A stretch of 64,000 nucleotides of DNA from assembly GCA_004340125.1 (NCBI GenBank), contig SLUK01000010.1, positions 62,001 to 126,000 of the forward strand, in the 5' to 3' direction. Shown here piece by piece: positions 35,200-43,330 of this stretch (position 1 is its first letter; every line of letters starts with the position of its first letter). A program made the position numbers and the translations under genes. Source of the stretch: Harryflintia acetispora. Lineage in GTDB: Bacteria > Bacillota > Clostridia > Oscillospirales > Ruminococcaceae. The notes below the pieces were generated by a model that worked only from the letters and a program-made list of their open reading frames with translations, was not told the origin of the DNA and did no database searches.

Positions 35200-35219
35200 C
35201 ATATAGAAATTTCTATATG
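35200..35219. promoter_or_regulatory. Perfect 20-bp palindrome upstream of the binding-protein gene
   Basis: CATATAGAAATTTCTATATG reads the same on both strands. It lies in the 175-base gap between the GH4 gene and the binding-protein gene, where an operator or a processing site could be. An imperfect GTGCGGCTCT/AGAGCTGCAC hairpin sits next to it (about 35230-35266). Confidence 0.45.
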
Positions 35220-35342
35220 CCAGGGTCTCTGTGCAGCTCTTCGCATAAAGTGGAGAGCCGCACAGGGGCCTTTCTTCGTTACCTTTCGACAACGTTTGAG
35301 CTTCCCTTTTCCAGTTGCTAAACGTATGGTTTTGGCCCAAAT

Positions 35343-36671
35343 TTAGATTTTCAGGGTTTTGAAGTAGCCGAGGTATTCGCGGTTCTTTTCAAACATCTCG
35401 CGGGTCATGTCGCGGATCTCGTCCATGGTCAGCACCGCCGAGGTCAGCGGGTCGAACAGGATGGCGTGGAAGATATCCTCCGGGTTGCCCTCGATGCAGC
35501 CCCTGACCGCGAGCTCCTCGCACCCGGCCGAGGTGTTGATCAGGATCGCCAGATGATCCGGAATGCGGCCGACCTTCTGGGGGATGATCCCGTCCTTGCA
35601 GGCGACGACCGGAATCTCGACGCAGGCGCCGGGCAGGAGGTTGTCGACATACCCCTCGTTGCGCAGGTTGCCGTTGAAGGGGAACGGGGTGTTGTCGCCG
35701 AAGAGGGCGTTGAAGATGTTTGCCGCGTACTCGTCGCCCCGCTCGAGCTCGACCTCGCCATGCTCGAGGTATTCGGTGTATTCCTTCTCCCAGGTGGTCT
35801 CACGCCCGAGGTACTCCTTGAGGATGTAGGCGTGCTCGCCCGGGTTCCAGTTGGTGCCGTGGGTGCAGTATTTGCCGATCAAATCCAGTCTCTTGCGGAA
35901 CCAGGCGTTGTATTCGCTGTTGTGGCCCGAGCTCTCGGTGTTGTAGTAGCCGAGGTTTCTGAACATCGCGTTGCGCACCGGGTCGCTCTCGGCGATCTCC
36001 GGACGCTCGAGCGCCTTGCGGATGAGCGGGTAGGCGTCCTGCCCCTTCCACTTATAGTCGATGTAGAAGGCCTGGTGGTTGATCCCCGCGCAGGTATACT
36101 CGACGTCCTTCATGTCGGCGCCGATCCACTCGGCGAGCATCTGGGCGGTGCCCTGCACGCTGTGGCAAAGGCCGGTCACGTTGACCTTGCTCTCGCTCTG
36201 CAGGTGCCGGCAGAGCATGGCCATGGGGTTGGTGTAGTTGAGCACCACCGCGTTCGGGCAGTACTTTTCGACGTCTTTGCAGATGTCCAGCATCACCGGC
36301 GCGGTGCGCAGGAAGCGGAAAATCCCCGACGGGCCGCGGGTATCGCCCACGCAGATGTCCACGCCGTAGCGCTCGGGAATCTCAATGTCCGAACGCCAGA
36401 CCTCGACCCCGCCCTGCAAAATGGTGATCAGCACGCCGTCCGCGCCCTCGAGCGCCTCGACGCGGTTGGTGGTCGCATGGACGCTCGCCGGGTACTTGCC
36501 GGCGGTCACGATCTTCTCGACGCCGCGCTTGGAGTACTCAAGGCGGGTCGGATTGATGTCCATCAACCAGATGTCCGCGTCCCTAAACTTGTCGAAGGTG
36601 AGGATGTCGCGCACCAGGTCGCGGGTGAAGCCCAACGAGCCGGCGCCGATGAATGCGAATTTTTTTGGCAT
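35343..36671 (-). CDS. Family 4 glycosidase (alpha-galactosidase/alpha-glucosidase, MelA/AglA-like)
   Basis: A 442-residue cytoplasmic GH4 glycosidase, an NAD- and Mn-dependent enzyme that cleaves glycosides by oxidation at C3 and elimination. The dinucleotide motif is FIGAGSLGFT (7-16), NYTNPM is at 145-150, and the metal ligands Cys169-His170 lie in GLCHSVQG, the form found in alpha-galactosidases rather than 6-phospho-glucosidases. His199 is in GINHQAF. I place the start at 36671, where the motif begins six residues later; a longer upstream frame has no family match. It is divergent from a LacI-type regulator, so alpha-galactoside use (melibiose/raffinose) is the likely role. Confidence 0.9.
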   Translation of the reverse strand: MPKKFAFIGAGSLGFTRDLVRDILTFDKFRDADIWLMDINPTRLEYSKRGVEKIVTAGKYPASVHATTNRVEALEGADGVLITILQGGVEVWRSDIEIPERYGVDICVGDTRGPSGIFRFLRTAPVMLDICKDVEKYCPNAVVLNYTNPMAMLCRHLQSESKVNVTGLCHSVQGTAQMLAEWIGADMKDVEYTCAGINHQAFYIDYKWKGQDAYPLIRKALERPEIAESDPVRNAMFRNLGYYNTESSGHNSEYNAWFRKRLDLIGKYCTHGTNWNPGEHAYILKEYLGRETTWEKEYTEYLEHGEVELERGDEYAANIFNALFGDNTPFPFNGNLRNEGYVDNLLPGACVEIPVVACKDGIIPQKVGRIPDHLAILINTSAGCEELAVRGCIEGNPEDIFHAILFDPLTSAVLTMDEIRDMTREMFEKNREYLGYFKTLKI

Positions 36672-36697
36672 ATGTATGACCCCATTTCTCATTTTAG

Positions 36698-36708
36698 TAA
36701 ACTGTTTA
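36698..36708. promoter_or_regulatory. LacI-type operator candidate at the GH4 gene leader
   Basis: The palindrome TAAACTGTTTA lies downstream of the GH4 promoter. A related ACTGTTTAC half-site overlaps the -35 element of the same promoter. The similarity to the site next to the lacI-type gene suggests the same repressor. Confidence 0.55.
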
Positions 36709-36723
36709 GTTCCTGTTAACTTT

Positions 36724-36752
36724 ATCTTAGCACATCGTTTCAAAAATGTAAA
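36724..36752 (-). promoter_or_regulatory. Promoter of the GH4/ABC transporter locus
   Basis: Minus-strand TTTACA (36752-36747), 17-base spacer and TAAGAT (36729-36724), 53 bases upstream of the GH4 start. Confidence 0.65.
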
Positions 36753-36826
36753 CAGTTTTTTTGAGTTATTTTTTTGATTATCCGTCATATCGCTAAATAA
36801 AATTTTAAATTTCTGTCCGCGTCCCC

Positions 36827-36854
36827 TTGTAATCCGGTTTTTTTCTGCTATAAT
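36827..36854 (+). promoter_or_regulatory. Promoter of the LacI-family regulator gene
   Basis: TTGTAA (36827-36832), 16-base spacer and TATAAT (36849-36854), with an operator-like palindrome starting at the next base. Confidence 0.7.
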
Positions 36855-36871
36855 AATGTTTAGTAAACATT
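36855..36871. promoter_or_regulatory. LacI-family auto-operator candidate
   Basis: AATGTTTAGTAAACATT is a palindrome with 8-base arms and one central base. It starts directly after the -10, where bound repressor would block transcription. Confidence 0.7.
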
Positions 36872-36893
36872 TTTCGTGAAAGAAGGAACACCG

Positions 36894-37904
36894 ATGCCGA
36901 ATATTCGTGACGTAGCCGCTCGGGCCGGGGTCTCGATCGCCACCGTATCGCGCATCCTCTCGGAGGACACCACCTACCGCACCCGCCCCGAAACCCGCGA
37001 GCGGGTCTATCAGGCTGTGCACGAACTCGGGTATCAATACCGCTACATCACCCGCGACCCGAAGGTAGGCGCTCCCTCTTCCAAAAGGATCGGCTGCGTG
37101 CTGGCCGAGACGGTCGAAAAATATTCCGACCCGTACTTCACCTCCATCCTCTCGGCGCTGGAAAACCGGATGATCGAGCATGGGTACGTGATCAGCGCGA
37201 TTCGGAATTTGAAGGATTTGATGAATCCGAAGGTGCTTGAGGAGACCTTTTCACAGGGCCTTTGCGGGCTGGTGCTCATGGAACAGCTGCCCGACGAGAT
37301 GTATGCCTATATCAAAGAGTACGTGCCCTATATCGTGGGGTGTGACACCCAATATCCGGAGCTCGACAACGTGGGGGTGGACAACTTCCGCGCCTGCTTC
37401 ACCGCCTTTTCCTACCTGTTGGACCGGGGATACCGCAGAATCTGCTATATGGGCGGGGCGAGCTTGGAAAGATCGTTTCACGAAACCATCCCCGCCAGCG
37501 CCATCCATCTGGCGCTCTCGCTGCGGGGGATCCCTTTCGATCCCGATCTCATCGTTTACTGCGGCTGGGACCTCGAAAACTGCGCCGAGGAGACCCGCCG
37601 TATGCTCGACTCCGCCCATCCGCCCGACGCCTTCTTCGCCGGCAGCGACTCGATGGCCTCGGTCATCCTCAACCAGGCGCACAACATGGGGCGCAAGGTG
37701 CCTGACGAGGTCGGGGTGGTGGGGATCAACAACACCTCGTTTTCCGCCTATACCATTCCGCCGCTGACCACCATCTCGATCCCCACCCAGGACATCGGGA
37801 TCGCCACGGCCGACCGGCTGGTCGCGCGGATGAACGGGGACACCTCGAACTGGCACGACCTGGTCTTTTCCACCGAGCTGATCGTTCGCGCCTCGACGAG
37901 GTAA
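36894..37904 (+). CDS. LacI/GalR-family transcriptional regulator
   Basis: A 336-residue repressor with the N-terminal HTH/hinge (NIRDVAARAGVSIATVSRIL) and a periplasmic-binding-protein-like sensor domain (for example FRACFTAFSYLLDRGYRRIC and DAFFAGSDSMASVILNQAHN). The ATG at 36894 has AAGGA 7 bases upstream; a GTG 18 bases earlier is less likely. It is divergent from the GH4 gene, with TGTTTA/TAAACA-type sites at both promoters, so it should control the locus in response to the sugar. It is followed by a strong terminator. Confidence 0.92.
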   Translation: MPNIRDVAARAGVSIATVSRILSEDTTYRTRPETRERVYQAVHELGYQYRYITRDPKVGAPSSKRIGCVLAETVEKYSDPYFTSILSALENRMIEHGYVISAIRNLKDLMNPKVLEETFSQGLCGLVLMEQLPDEMYAYIKEYVPYIVGCDTQYPELDNVGVDNFRACFTAFSYLLDRGYRRICYMGGASLERSFHETIPASAIHLALSLRGIPFDPDLIVYCGWDLENCAEETRRMLDSAHPPDAFFAGSDSMASVILNQAHNMGRKVPDEVGVVGINNTSFSAYTIPPLTTISIPTQDIGIATADRLVARMNGDTSNWHDLVFSTELIVRASTR

Positions 37905-37954
37905 AGAGCGGCGGGGGATCTCCTGCCCATCAGACATAGCCTGCTATTCAGGAA

Positions 37955-37998
37955 AAGCCTATAAACCCTATACCACGGGTTTATGGGCTTTTTTTTGC
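37955..37998 (+). terminator. Intrinsic terminator of the LacI-family gene
   Basis: Stem AAGCC(T)ATAAACCC / GGGTTTATGGGCTT followed by eight T residues. The next 230 bases up to 38233 hold no gene; a TATAAT near 38134 with no well-spaced -35 may be the promoter of the next operon. Confidence 0.85.
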
Positions 37999-38233
37999 TG
38001 CGGTTTTCTTACGCCAAGGAGAAGCCGCCGCGAAAGATTGAGACGACGCGCTGCCGGTAAATTACGGCAATAAAAAGAAACAAACTGCCAAAAGGCTAAA
38101 GATTGTGCAAGCCTTTGGACCGTGGTTTTATACTATAATAAAGGAGCCGGGCAGGACCAATTTGTTCAATATGCTTTGGCCTGTCTACCCTGAAACGGGC
38201 AGAAACCTATTATTTTACCGAGGAGGAGAAAAA

Positions 38234-39592
38234 ATGACCAAGAAGATGGCGTTAATCATGGCTCTCATTATGGCGCTCAGCCTGACGTTCACCGCCTGCG
38301 GCAGTCCCGCCGTCCCCGACGGTTCCAGCGACCCCGGCGGCGCCGGGCAGACCCCCGCGTCTTCCGAGCCTGCGGCGCAAGCCGATGGAGACAAGATCGT
38401 TCTGGACGTTATGCATCGCTTTTCAGACGAACCCTTCAAGGGCTTCTTTGAAAGCATCACCCAGGATTGGCTCCAGAAGAACCCCGACACCGAGATCAAT
38501 ATGACCTTTACCGCCACCGATCCCTATGCCGAAAAGCTCACCATCCTGATGGCCTCCAACGACCCGCCCGATGTGTTTTTCAGCTTCCCCGGCGAATTCC
38601 TTAATAAGTTCGTGCGCGAGGGCCTGGTCTACGACCTGGCCGAAGAATACGAGAAGAACACCGCTTGGCAGGAGAACTATAATTCCGCCCTGCTGGAGCC
38701 GTTTCGCACCGAGGACGGCGCTCTGTACGGCCTGGACTACGACCTGACCGTCAAGCTGTTCTTTTACAACATCGACATCTTCAACGAATACGGCTTGACC
38801 CCGCCCAAGACCTGGAATGAGCTCATCCACATCTGCGAGGTGCTGCAGAGCAACGGCGTGCTGCCCATCTCCGAGGGAGACGCCGACCAGTGGCCCGCCA
38901 CCCACCTGCTGGCCATCCTGTTCCACGTCATGGTCCCGCAGGAGGTGCGGGATGTCGACTACAACCCCACCTCGGGCGAATGGACCGACCCCGCTTATCT
39001 TGATGCGCTGGCCAAGTACACCGAGCTTGCCCAGTACATGAACGACGACATGGTCTCGATCACCCACGGCGTGGCCCGTATGGATTTCGCCACCGGCGGC
39101 TCGGGCATGGCGTTTTTGGAGTCCATCGAGATCACCAACGTGGAGGAGGACTCGGGCGGCAACCTCAACTACGGTATGTTCAAGTTCCCCACCATCCCCG
39201 GCGCGCCCGGCGACCAGGATATGCTGCTGGGTTCCCCCGAAGGCTTCTCCATGTCCTCCAAGTGCGAACATCCCGAAAAGGCTCTGGATTACCTCGGTTA
39301 CATAACCGGGCCTGAGGTGGGCAAGCGCATGAGCAGCGAAATCGGCTGGTTCAACGCCTCGAAGGGCTCCCTGGACAAGGCGACCGCGCCCCAGATGCTC
39401 AGCGACGTGTACGACCTGCTGATGGGGACCAAGGGCCTGGTCAACTGGATCGACAACGAATGTCACACCCTGCTGCGCGACGTATTCTATTCCCGTACGC
39501 AGGAATTCCTCAACGGCACCATGTCCGCCGAGGAGTACATGGGGCTGATCCAGGCCGCTGCCGCCGAGGCAAAAACAGAGATGGGCGGCTGA
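38234..39592 (+). CDS. Extracellular solute-binding lipoprotein (CUT1), third transport system
   Basis: A 452-residue binding lipoprotein. The signal peptide ends in TFTAC (Cys22), followed by a Ser/Pro/Gly linker to about residue 50. The family 1 fold begins at IVLDVMHRFSDEPFKGFFES. AGGAGGAG stands right before the ATG at 38234. A perfect hairpin separates it from the first permease. It is the first gene of a plus-strand operon that ends in a UroD-family methyltransferase, so the ligand may be a methylated or methoxylated compound. That is inference from context only. Confidence 0.9.
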   Translation: MTKKMALIMALIMALSLTFTACGSPAVPDGSSDPGGAGQTPASSEPAAQADGDKIVLDVMHRFSDEPFKGFFESITQDWLQKNPDTEINMTFTATDPYAEKLTILMASNDPPDVFFSFPGEFLNKFVREGLVYDLAEEYEKNTAWQENYNSALLEPFRTEDGALYGLDYDLTVKLFFYNIDIFNEYGLTPPKTWNELIHICEVLQSNGVLPISEGDADQWPATHLLAILFHVMVPQEVRDVDYNPTSGEWTDPAYLDALAKYTELAQYMNDDMVSITHGVARMDFATGGSGMAFLESIEITNVEEDSGGNLNYGMFKFPTIPGAPGDQDMLLGSPEGFSMSSKCEHPEKALDYLGYITGPEVGKRMSSEIGWFNASKGSLDKATAPQMLSDVYDLLMGTKGLVNWIDNECHTLLRDVFYSRTQEFLNGTMSAEEYMGLIQAAAAEAKTEMGG

Positions 39593-39614
39593 TCCCGGTC
39601 AATGAGCTTATCCG

Positions 39615-39640
39615 GAGCAGGGCCGGCGGCGGCCCTGCTC
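39615..39640 (+). terminator. Intercistronic hairpin after the binding-protein gene
   Basis: Perfect 10-bp stem GAGCAGGGCC/GGCCCTGCTC with a 6-base loop, 22 bases after the stop. The T-run is weak, so it is probably an mRNA-stabilising or attenuating hairpin that raises binding-protein yield. Confidence 0.6.
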
Positions 39641-39667
39641 TCCTCGCTATTTTCTAAGGAAACGGGT

Positions 39668-40552
39668 GTGAATTTTATGCGCGTCAAGTGGTATGTGCCC
39701 TATCTGTTTGTGCTTCCTGCTTTTTTACTGATCGTCGTAGTGCTCTACAACCCCATTGTGCAAAACATGTACACCAGCTTGTTCAGCACGGCCGCCTTCT
39801 CTTCCCAGCCCCGGTTCGTGGGGCTCCAGAACTACGCCTCCTTCTTTTCCGACGCCAACCTGCTGACCGCCTTTCGCAACAATATCTATTATGGGATCAC
39901 CTGTATCGTCTTCCAGTGCGGGCTGGGCCTTGTACTGGCCATCATCATGGAAAGCAAGCTGATCCGCAACCACAGCGGTTTTTTCCGCACGGTCTATTTT
40001 ATCCCCAGCGTCATCTCGATTACCGCGGCGGCGCTGCTTTGGAAGTTCATCTACCAGTCGCGCGGCGGGCTGCTCAACACTGTCCTGGCCACCTTGGGCC
40101 TCGAGCAGTTCCAGCATGCGTGGCTGGGCGAGGCGAACCTCGCCATCTGGGCCATCATCCTCATGGCGCAGTGGCAATACATGGGGTACTACTGCATGCT
40201 GCTGATCGTCTCGATCCAGAAGATCCCCGAGGACATGTACGAATCGGCCTCGATCGACGGCGCCAACGGCTTCCAAAAGGCCATTTACATCACCATCCCC
40301 GCCATCCGGGAGATGATCCTGGTGGTGACGGTGATCGATGTGATCGGCTGCCTCAAGGTGTTTACCGAGGTCTATGTCATGACGTTGGGCGGCCCGGGCT
40401 ATGCCAGCCATACGGTGGGAACCCTGCTGTACCAGTACGCCTTTATCTACAACAAGATGGGCTATGCCGCGGCGATCGGGACCGTGATGTTCGTCATCAT
40501 GCTGCTGCTGTCCATGCTGCAGCTGCGCATTTCCGGTTCCGGCAAACAGTGA
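39668..40552 (+). CDS. Sugar ABC transporter permease (MalF-like, CUT1)
   Basis: A 294-residue permease with six helices. The EAA loop MYESASIDGANGFQKAIYIT is at about 191-210, followed by FTEVYVMTLGGPGYASHT. I prefer GTG at 39668, 7 bases after AAGGA, over the ATG three codons later. It ends 12 bases before its partner permease. Confidence 0.92.
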   Translation: MNFMRVKWYVPYLFVLPAFLLIVVVLYNPIVQNMYTSLFSTAAFSSQPRFVGLQNYASFFSDANLLTAFRNNIYYGITCIVFQCGLGLVLAIIMESKLIRNHSGFFRTVYFIPSVISITAAALLWKFIYQSRGGLLNTVLATLGLEQFQHAWLGEANLAIWAIILMAQWQYMGYYCMLLIVSIQKIPEDMYESASIDGANGFQKAIYITIPAIREMILVVTVIDVIGCLKVFTEVYVMTLGGPGYASHTVGTLLYQYAFIYNKMGYAAAIGTVMFVIMLLLSMLQLRISGSGKQ

Positions 40553-40564
40553 GGAGGTCGCGTA

Positions 40565-41398
40565 ATGGGTAAAAACAGATCAGCCTTTTGGGCAAAGTTT
40601 TTCAGCTATTTGGTTCTCGGCCTGATCGCGGCCCTGATTTTGATCCCCTTGCTGTGGGGGGTGCTCAATTCCTTTAAGACCAACGACGAGTTTTTTAAAA
40701 ACTCCCTGGCCCTGCCCAAGGAATGGATGTTCAGCAACTACGCCACCGCCTGGCAGTCCGGTATATCGGACTATATGCTCAACAGCTTTGTCGTCACCAT
40801 CATCTCGGTGCTGCTCATCTGCTTCGTGGCTTCCTTGGCCTCCTACGGCCTCTCCCGGTTCCAGTTCCCCTTCCGGGAAGTGATTTTCTATTCCATCCTC
40901 GGCGGGCTGATGGTGTCGGAATATTGCATCATTATCCCGCTGTATAACATGTTCGCCGCTGCCGGCCTGCGCAACACCCACATCGCGCTGTACATCGCCT
41001 ATGTCACGCTGCAGACGCCGTTCTCCGTTTTCCTCATGCGCTCCTATTTCCTCTCGCTGTCCAAGGACATCGAGGAGGCGGCCTTCATCGACGGGTGCAG
41101 CATCCTGGGGATCTTTTTTAGGATCGTGGTGCCCATCTGCCGGCCGATCATCTTTTCCTGCGCCATCGTGAGCGCGGTATCGGTGTGGAATGAATTCATG
41201 TTCGCCATGGTGTTCATCGACAGCCAGTCGCTCATGACGGTGCCGCTCGGATTACAGACCTTCCAGGGGCAATACGCCTCGCGCTGGTGCATCACTCTGG
41301 CGGCCTGCGTCATCAGCTCCCTGCCGCTGCTGCTGACCTTCCTGCTGGCACAAAAGCAATTCGTGCGCGGACTTGCCGCCGGCAGCGTCAAGGAATAA
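40565..41398 (+). CDS. Carbohydrate ABC transporter permease (MalG-like, CUT1)
   Basis: A 277-residue permease. The EAA loop IEEAAFIDGCSILGIFFRIV is at about 180-199, and the C-terminus KQFVRGLAAGSVKE is typical of MalG. GAGGAGG precedes the ATG. It is followed 51 bases later by the UroD-family gene in the same direction, with no terminator between them, which indicates a single transcript. Confidence 0.93.
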   Translation: MGKNRSAFWAKFFSYLVLGLIAALILIPLLWGVLNSFKTNDEFFKNSLALPKEWMFSNYATAWQSGISDYMLNSFVVTIISVLLICFVASLASYGLSRFQFPFREVIFYSILGGLMVSEYCIIIPLYNMFAAAGLRNTHIALYIAYVTLQTPFSVFLMRSYFLSLSKDIEEAAFIDGCSILGIFFRIVVPICRPIIFSCAIVSAVSVWNEFMFAMVFIDSQSLMTVPLGLQTFQGQYASRWCITLAACVISSLPLLLTFLLAQKQFVRGLAAGSVKE

Positions 41399-41449
41399 AA
41401 CGCCCGTCCCCGCACGGCGGCGCGATAAGGAAAAAAGGAGGTCTTTATC

Positions 41450-42463
41450 ATGAACCTTACCCCCAAACAGGAATTTCTCAAAGTTTATAACCATGAAAGC
41501 ATCCCGGCCGTCCCCGGCATGGAGATAGAATTTCAGCTCTATCGCGAATACGCCGGGGAGTGGCCGGTGGTGGGCGAAGAGATGGCCAAGCTATCTCCCA
41601 AGGAAAGGGAGCTGGCGCATGGGCACAACGCCGAAATCATGATCCGCGCGGCCGAGGCCTGCCATCATAACGCCCTCAAGGACATCGGCGGATATTGGGA
41701 AATCTCTCCCGGCAAGGCCGCCGACCTGTACATGCCAACGCTCTCGGACCGCCTCGCCCATCTGCGGGCCCTGCGCAAGGAGGCGGGCAACGACTACTTC
41801 ATCTTCGGCACCGTCTATCTGCCGCTGAGCATCCCGTTTTTCGGCGACCTCACCGCCTATTCCATGGAGCTGATCGAGGAGCCGGAAAAGTGCAAGCAGC
41901 GCTCGATGGACGAGGTGCGCCACATGCTGGAGATTCAGGAGCAGCTGCTCGAGGCGGGGGCAGACGGGCTGATCGACGACTGCGACCTCGCCTTCAACAC
42001 CGGCACCTTTCTTTCCCCCGAGATGATGGACCAGTTCTTTTTCCCCGCCTTCAGAGTGTGGACCGAGGCCTGCCGCAAGGCAGGCGTGCCCTGCATCTGG
42101 CACAGCGATGGGAATTTAAACGGCATCTTCGACCGAATCCTGGAAAGCGGAGTGGGCGGGCTGCACTGTATAGATCCCCTGGCCAATATGGACATCGCGC
42201 AGCTCAAGCTCCGCAGCCGCGGCAAGCTGACCCTGATCGGGAACATCGACTGTTCGATCATCCACATGGGCACCCCGCAGCAGTGCTATGAAAAGGCCAC
42301 CGAAATCCTTACCGCGGTGCGGGAGTCGGAGCCCTCCGGACATGTCTTTTCCAGCTGCAACACCATCTTCCTCGGCATGCCCAAGGAAAATTACGACGCG
42401 GTCATCGCCGCGCGCCTGGACTTCAATAAAAAGCTGCGGGCCGAAGCAAAGGCCGAGCACTAG
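41450..42463 (+). CDS. Uroporphyrinogen decarboxylase-family (MtaA/CmuA-like) methyltransferase, HxD variant
   Basis: A 337-residue TIM-barrel protein of the UroD superfamily that contains corrinoid-dependent methyltransferases. At the zinc site it has His218-Ser-Asp220 and Cys303. Thus the middle Cys of the usual HxC...C set is replaced by Asp. It shares an operon with a CUT1 importer and converges on the corrinoid protein operon. A plausible role is demethylating the imported substrate onto the corrinoid protein (methyltransferase I). True UroD (haem) function is unlikely because no haem genes are near. AAAGGAGG precedes the ATG. Confidence 0.78.
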   Translation: MNLTPKQEFLKVYNHESIPAVPGMEIEFQLYREYAGEWPVVGEEMAKLSPKERELAHGHNAEIMIRAAEACHHNALKDIGGYWEISPGKAADLYMPTLSDRLAHLRALRKEAGNDYFIFGTVYLPLSIPFFGDLTAYSMELIEEPEKCKQRSMDEVRHMLEIQEQLLEAGADGLIDDCDLAFNTGTFLSPEMMDQFFFPAFRVWTEACRKAGVPCIWHSDGNLNGIFDRILESGVGGLHCIDPLANMDIAQLKLRSRGKLTLIGNIDCSIIHMGTPQQCYEKATEILTAVRESEPSGHVFSSCNTIFLGMPKENYDAVIAARLDFNKKLRAEAKAEH

Positions 42464-42481
42464 CTTCCTGTCCCATCAAAA

Positions 42482-42527
42482 AACACCCTGCCGGCGCCAA
42501 GGCCTTGGCGCCGGCAGGGTGTTTTTT
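42482..42527. terminator. Bidirectional intrinsic terminator
   Basis: Perfect stem AACACCCTGCCGGCGCCAAG / CTTGGCGCCGGCAGGGTGTT plus a T-run, between the convergent methyltransferase gene and the DUF1638 gene. Confidence 0.93.
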
Positions 42528-42532
42528 TGAGG

Positions 42533-43330
42533 TCAGCACATGCTGTTGAGACTAATCACGGGACCTGTCATACCGAGGCTGTCGTCCGGAGCCACACTGG
42601 TCAGTTCCGTGGTGCCCGGAACCAGGGCGATTTTTTGACCCGGCGGGCAGACAAAGACCTCGTCCTCCGGCCAGCGGCCGCTGAGCAGCAGCTCGAGCAG
42701 GCGGCTGCTGCCAGGAACCGCCTCGTAATTCCAGCCAAAGCGCTCCGCGGCCTGGCGGGCAAATATGCGGTACCGTTCCCAGTCCCCGGGGATATCCGGC
42801 TGGAGGAACAGGGCGTTTTGATAGCGGGACATCCAGCCGTCCTCGCATTCGACGAGATAGGCGGCGTTGTCCTCTCCGTAAAGAGCGCGGTAGTGCTCAT
42901 AGCGCCTTTGATAGTATTCCTCGCAGGGCACGTCTCCGAAATCAATCCAGCCCGGGCTGTACCAATAGATCCCCTCCCGGGAATCGAAGTACGCCCGGTA
43001 GCGTTTTTTCGCGCCCAGCAGCACGCCGATACAATCGTCGCACCGGGGCACCGCCAGCGGCAGGGTGGAGGAGACCAGGCCGCATACCCCGCCTCCGCAA
43101 AGGCCATAGGTTAATACGATGGCGTCGAAGCGCTCCCTCTCTTTCTGCTGGGCCTCCAGCAGCCCGATCTGCTCCTGCAGCCGGCGGCGCAACTGGTCCG
43201 GCGTGTTGTGCAGCCCCTGCGGCAGCCAGGTCACCGTACAGGGGCAGGGGCTTTGAGAAAGGGCGAAGGAGAGCTCCCTGCTGTAGACCTGGCAGGCGAT
43301 AACCGCCAACCGGAGGACGGGGGGATTCAA
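42533..43330 (-). CDS. DUF1638 domain protein of the corrinoid cluster
   Basis: A 265-residue cytoplasmic protein with the DUF1638 pattern: LAVIACQVYSREL near the start, FDAIVLTYGLCGGGVCGL (about 84-101), VPRCDDCIGVLLGAKKRY (about 111-128) and the YWYSPGWIDF region. Conserved Cys residues suggest metal or corrinoid handling. I place the start at TTG 43330, which overlaps the corrinoid-protein stop (TTGA) and gives the family's normal N-terminus. Proteins of this family recur beside corrinoid methyltransferases. The function is unknown. Confidence 0.8.
   Translation of the reverse strand: MNPPVLRLAVIACQVYSRELSFALSQSPCPCTVTWLPQGLHNTPDQLRRRLQEQIGLLEAQQKERERFDAIVLTYGLCGGGVCGLVSSTLPLAVPRCDDCIGVLLGAKKRYRAYFDSREGIYWYSPGWIDFGDVPCEEYYQRRYEHYRALYGEDNAAYLVECEDGWMSRYQNALFLQPDIPGDWERYRIFARQAAERFGWNYEAVPGSSRLLELLLSGRWPEDEVFVCPPGQKIALVPGTTELTSVAPDDSLGMTGPVISLNSMC

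Noticed and set aside
35343..37181. N-terminal extension of the GH4 gene to 37181
   Set aside because: The extra 170 codons cross the divergent promoters and the regulator gene and have no family match; the GH4 fold begins at 36671.
38105..38233. N-terminal extension of the third binding protein
   Set aside because: The lipoprotein signal peptide begins at 38234 directly after AGGAGGAG; the upstream codons include the probable promoter.
41450..42463. True uroporphyrinogen decarboxylase (haem synthesis)
   Set aside because: No haem or sirohaem genes are near, the metal-site pattern and the corrinoid neighbours fit the methyltransferase branch better.
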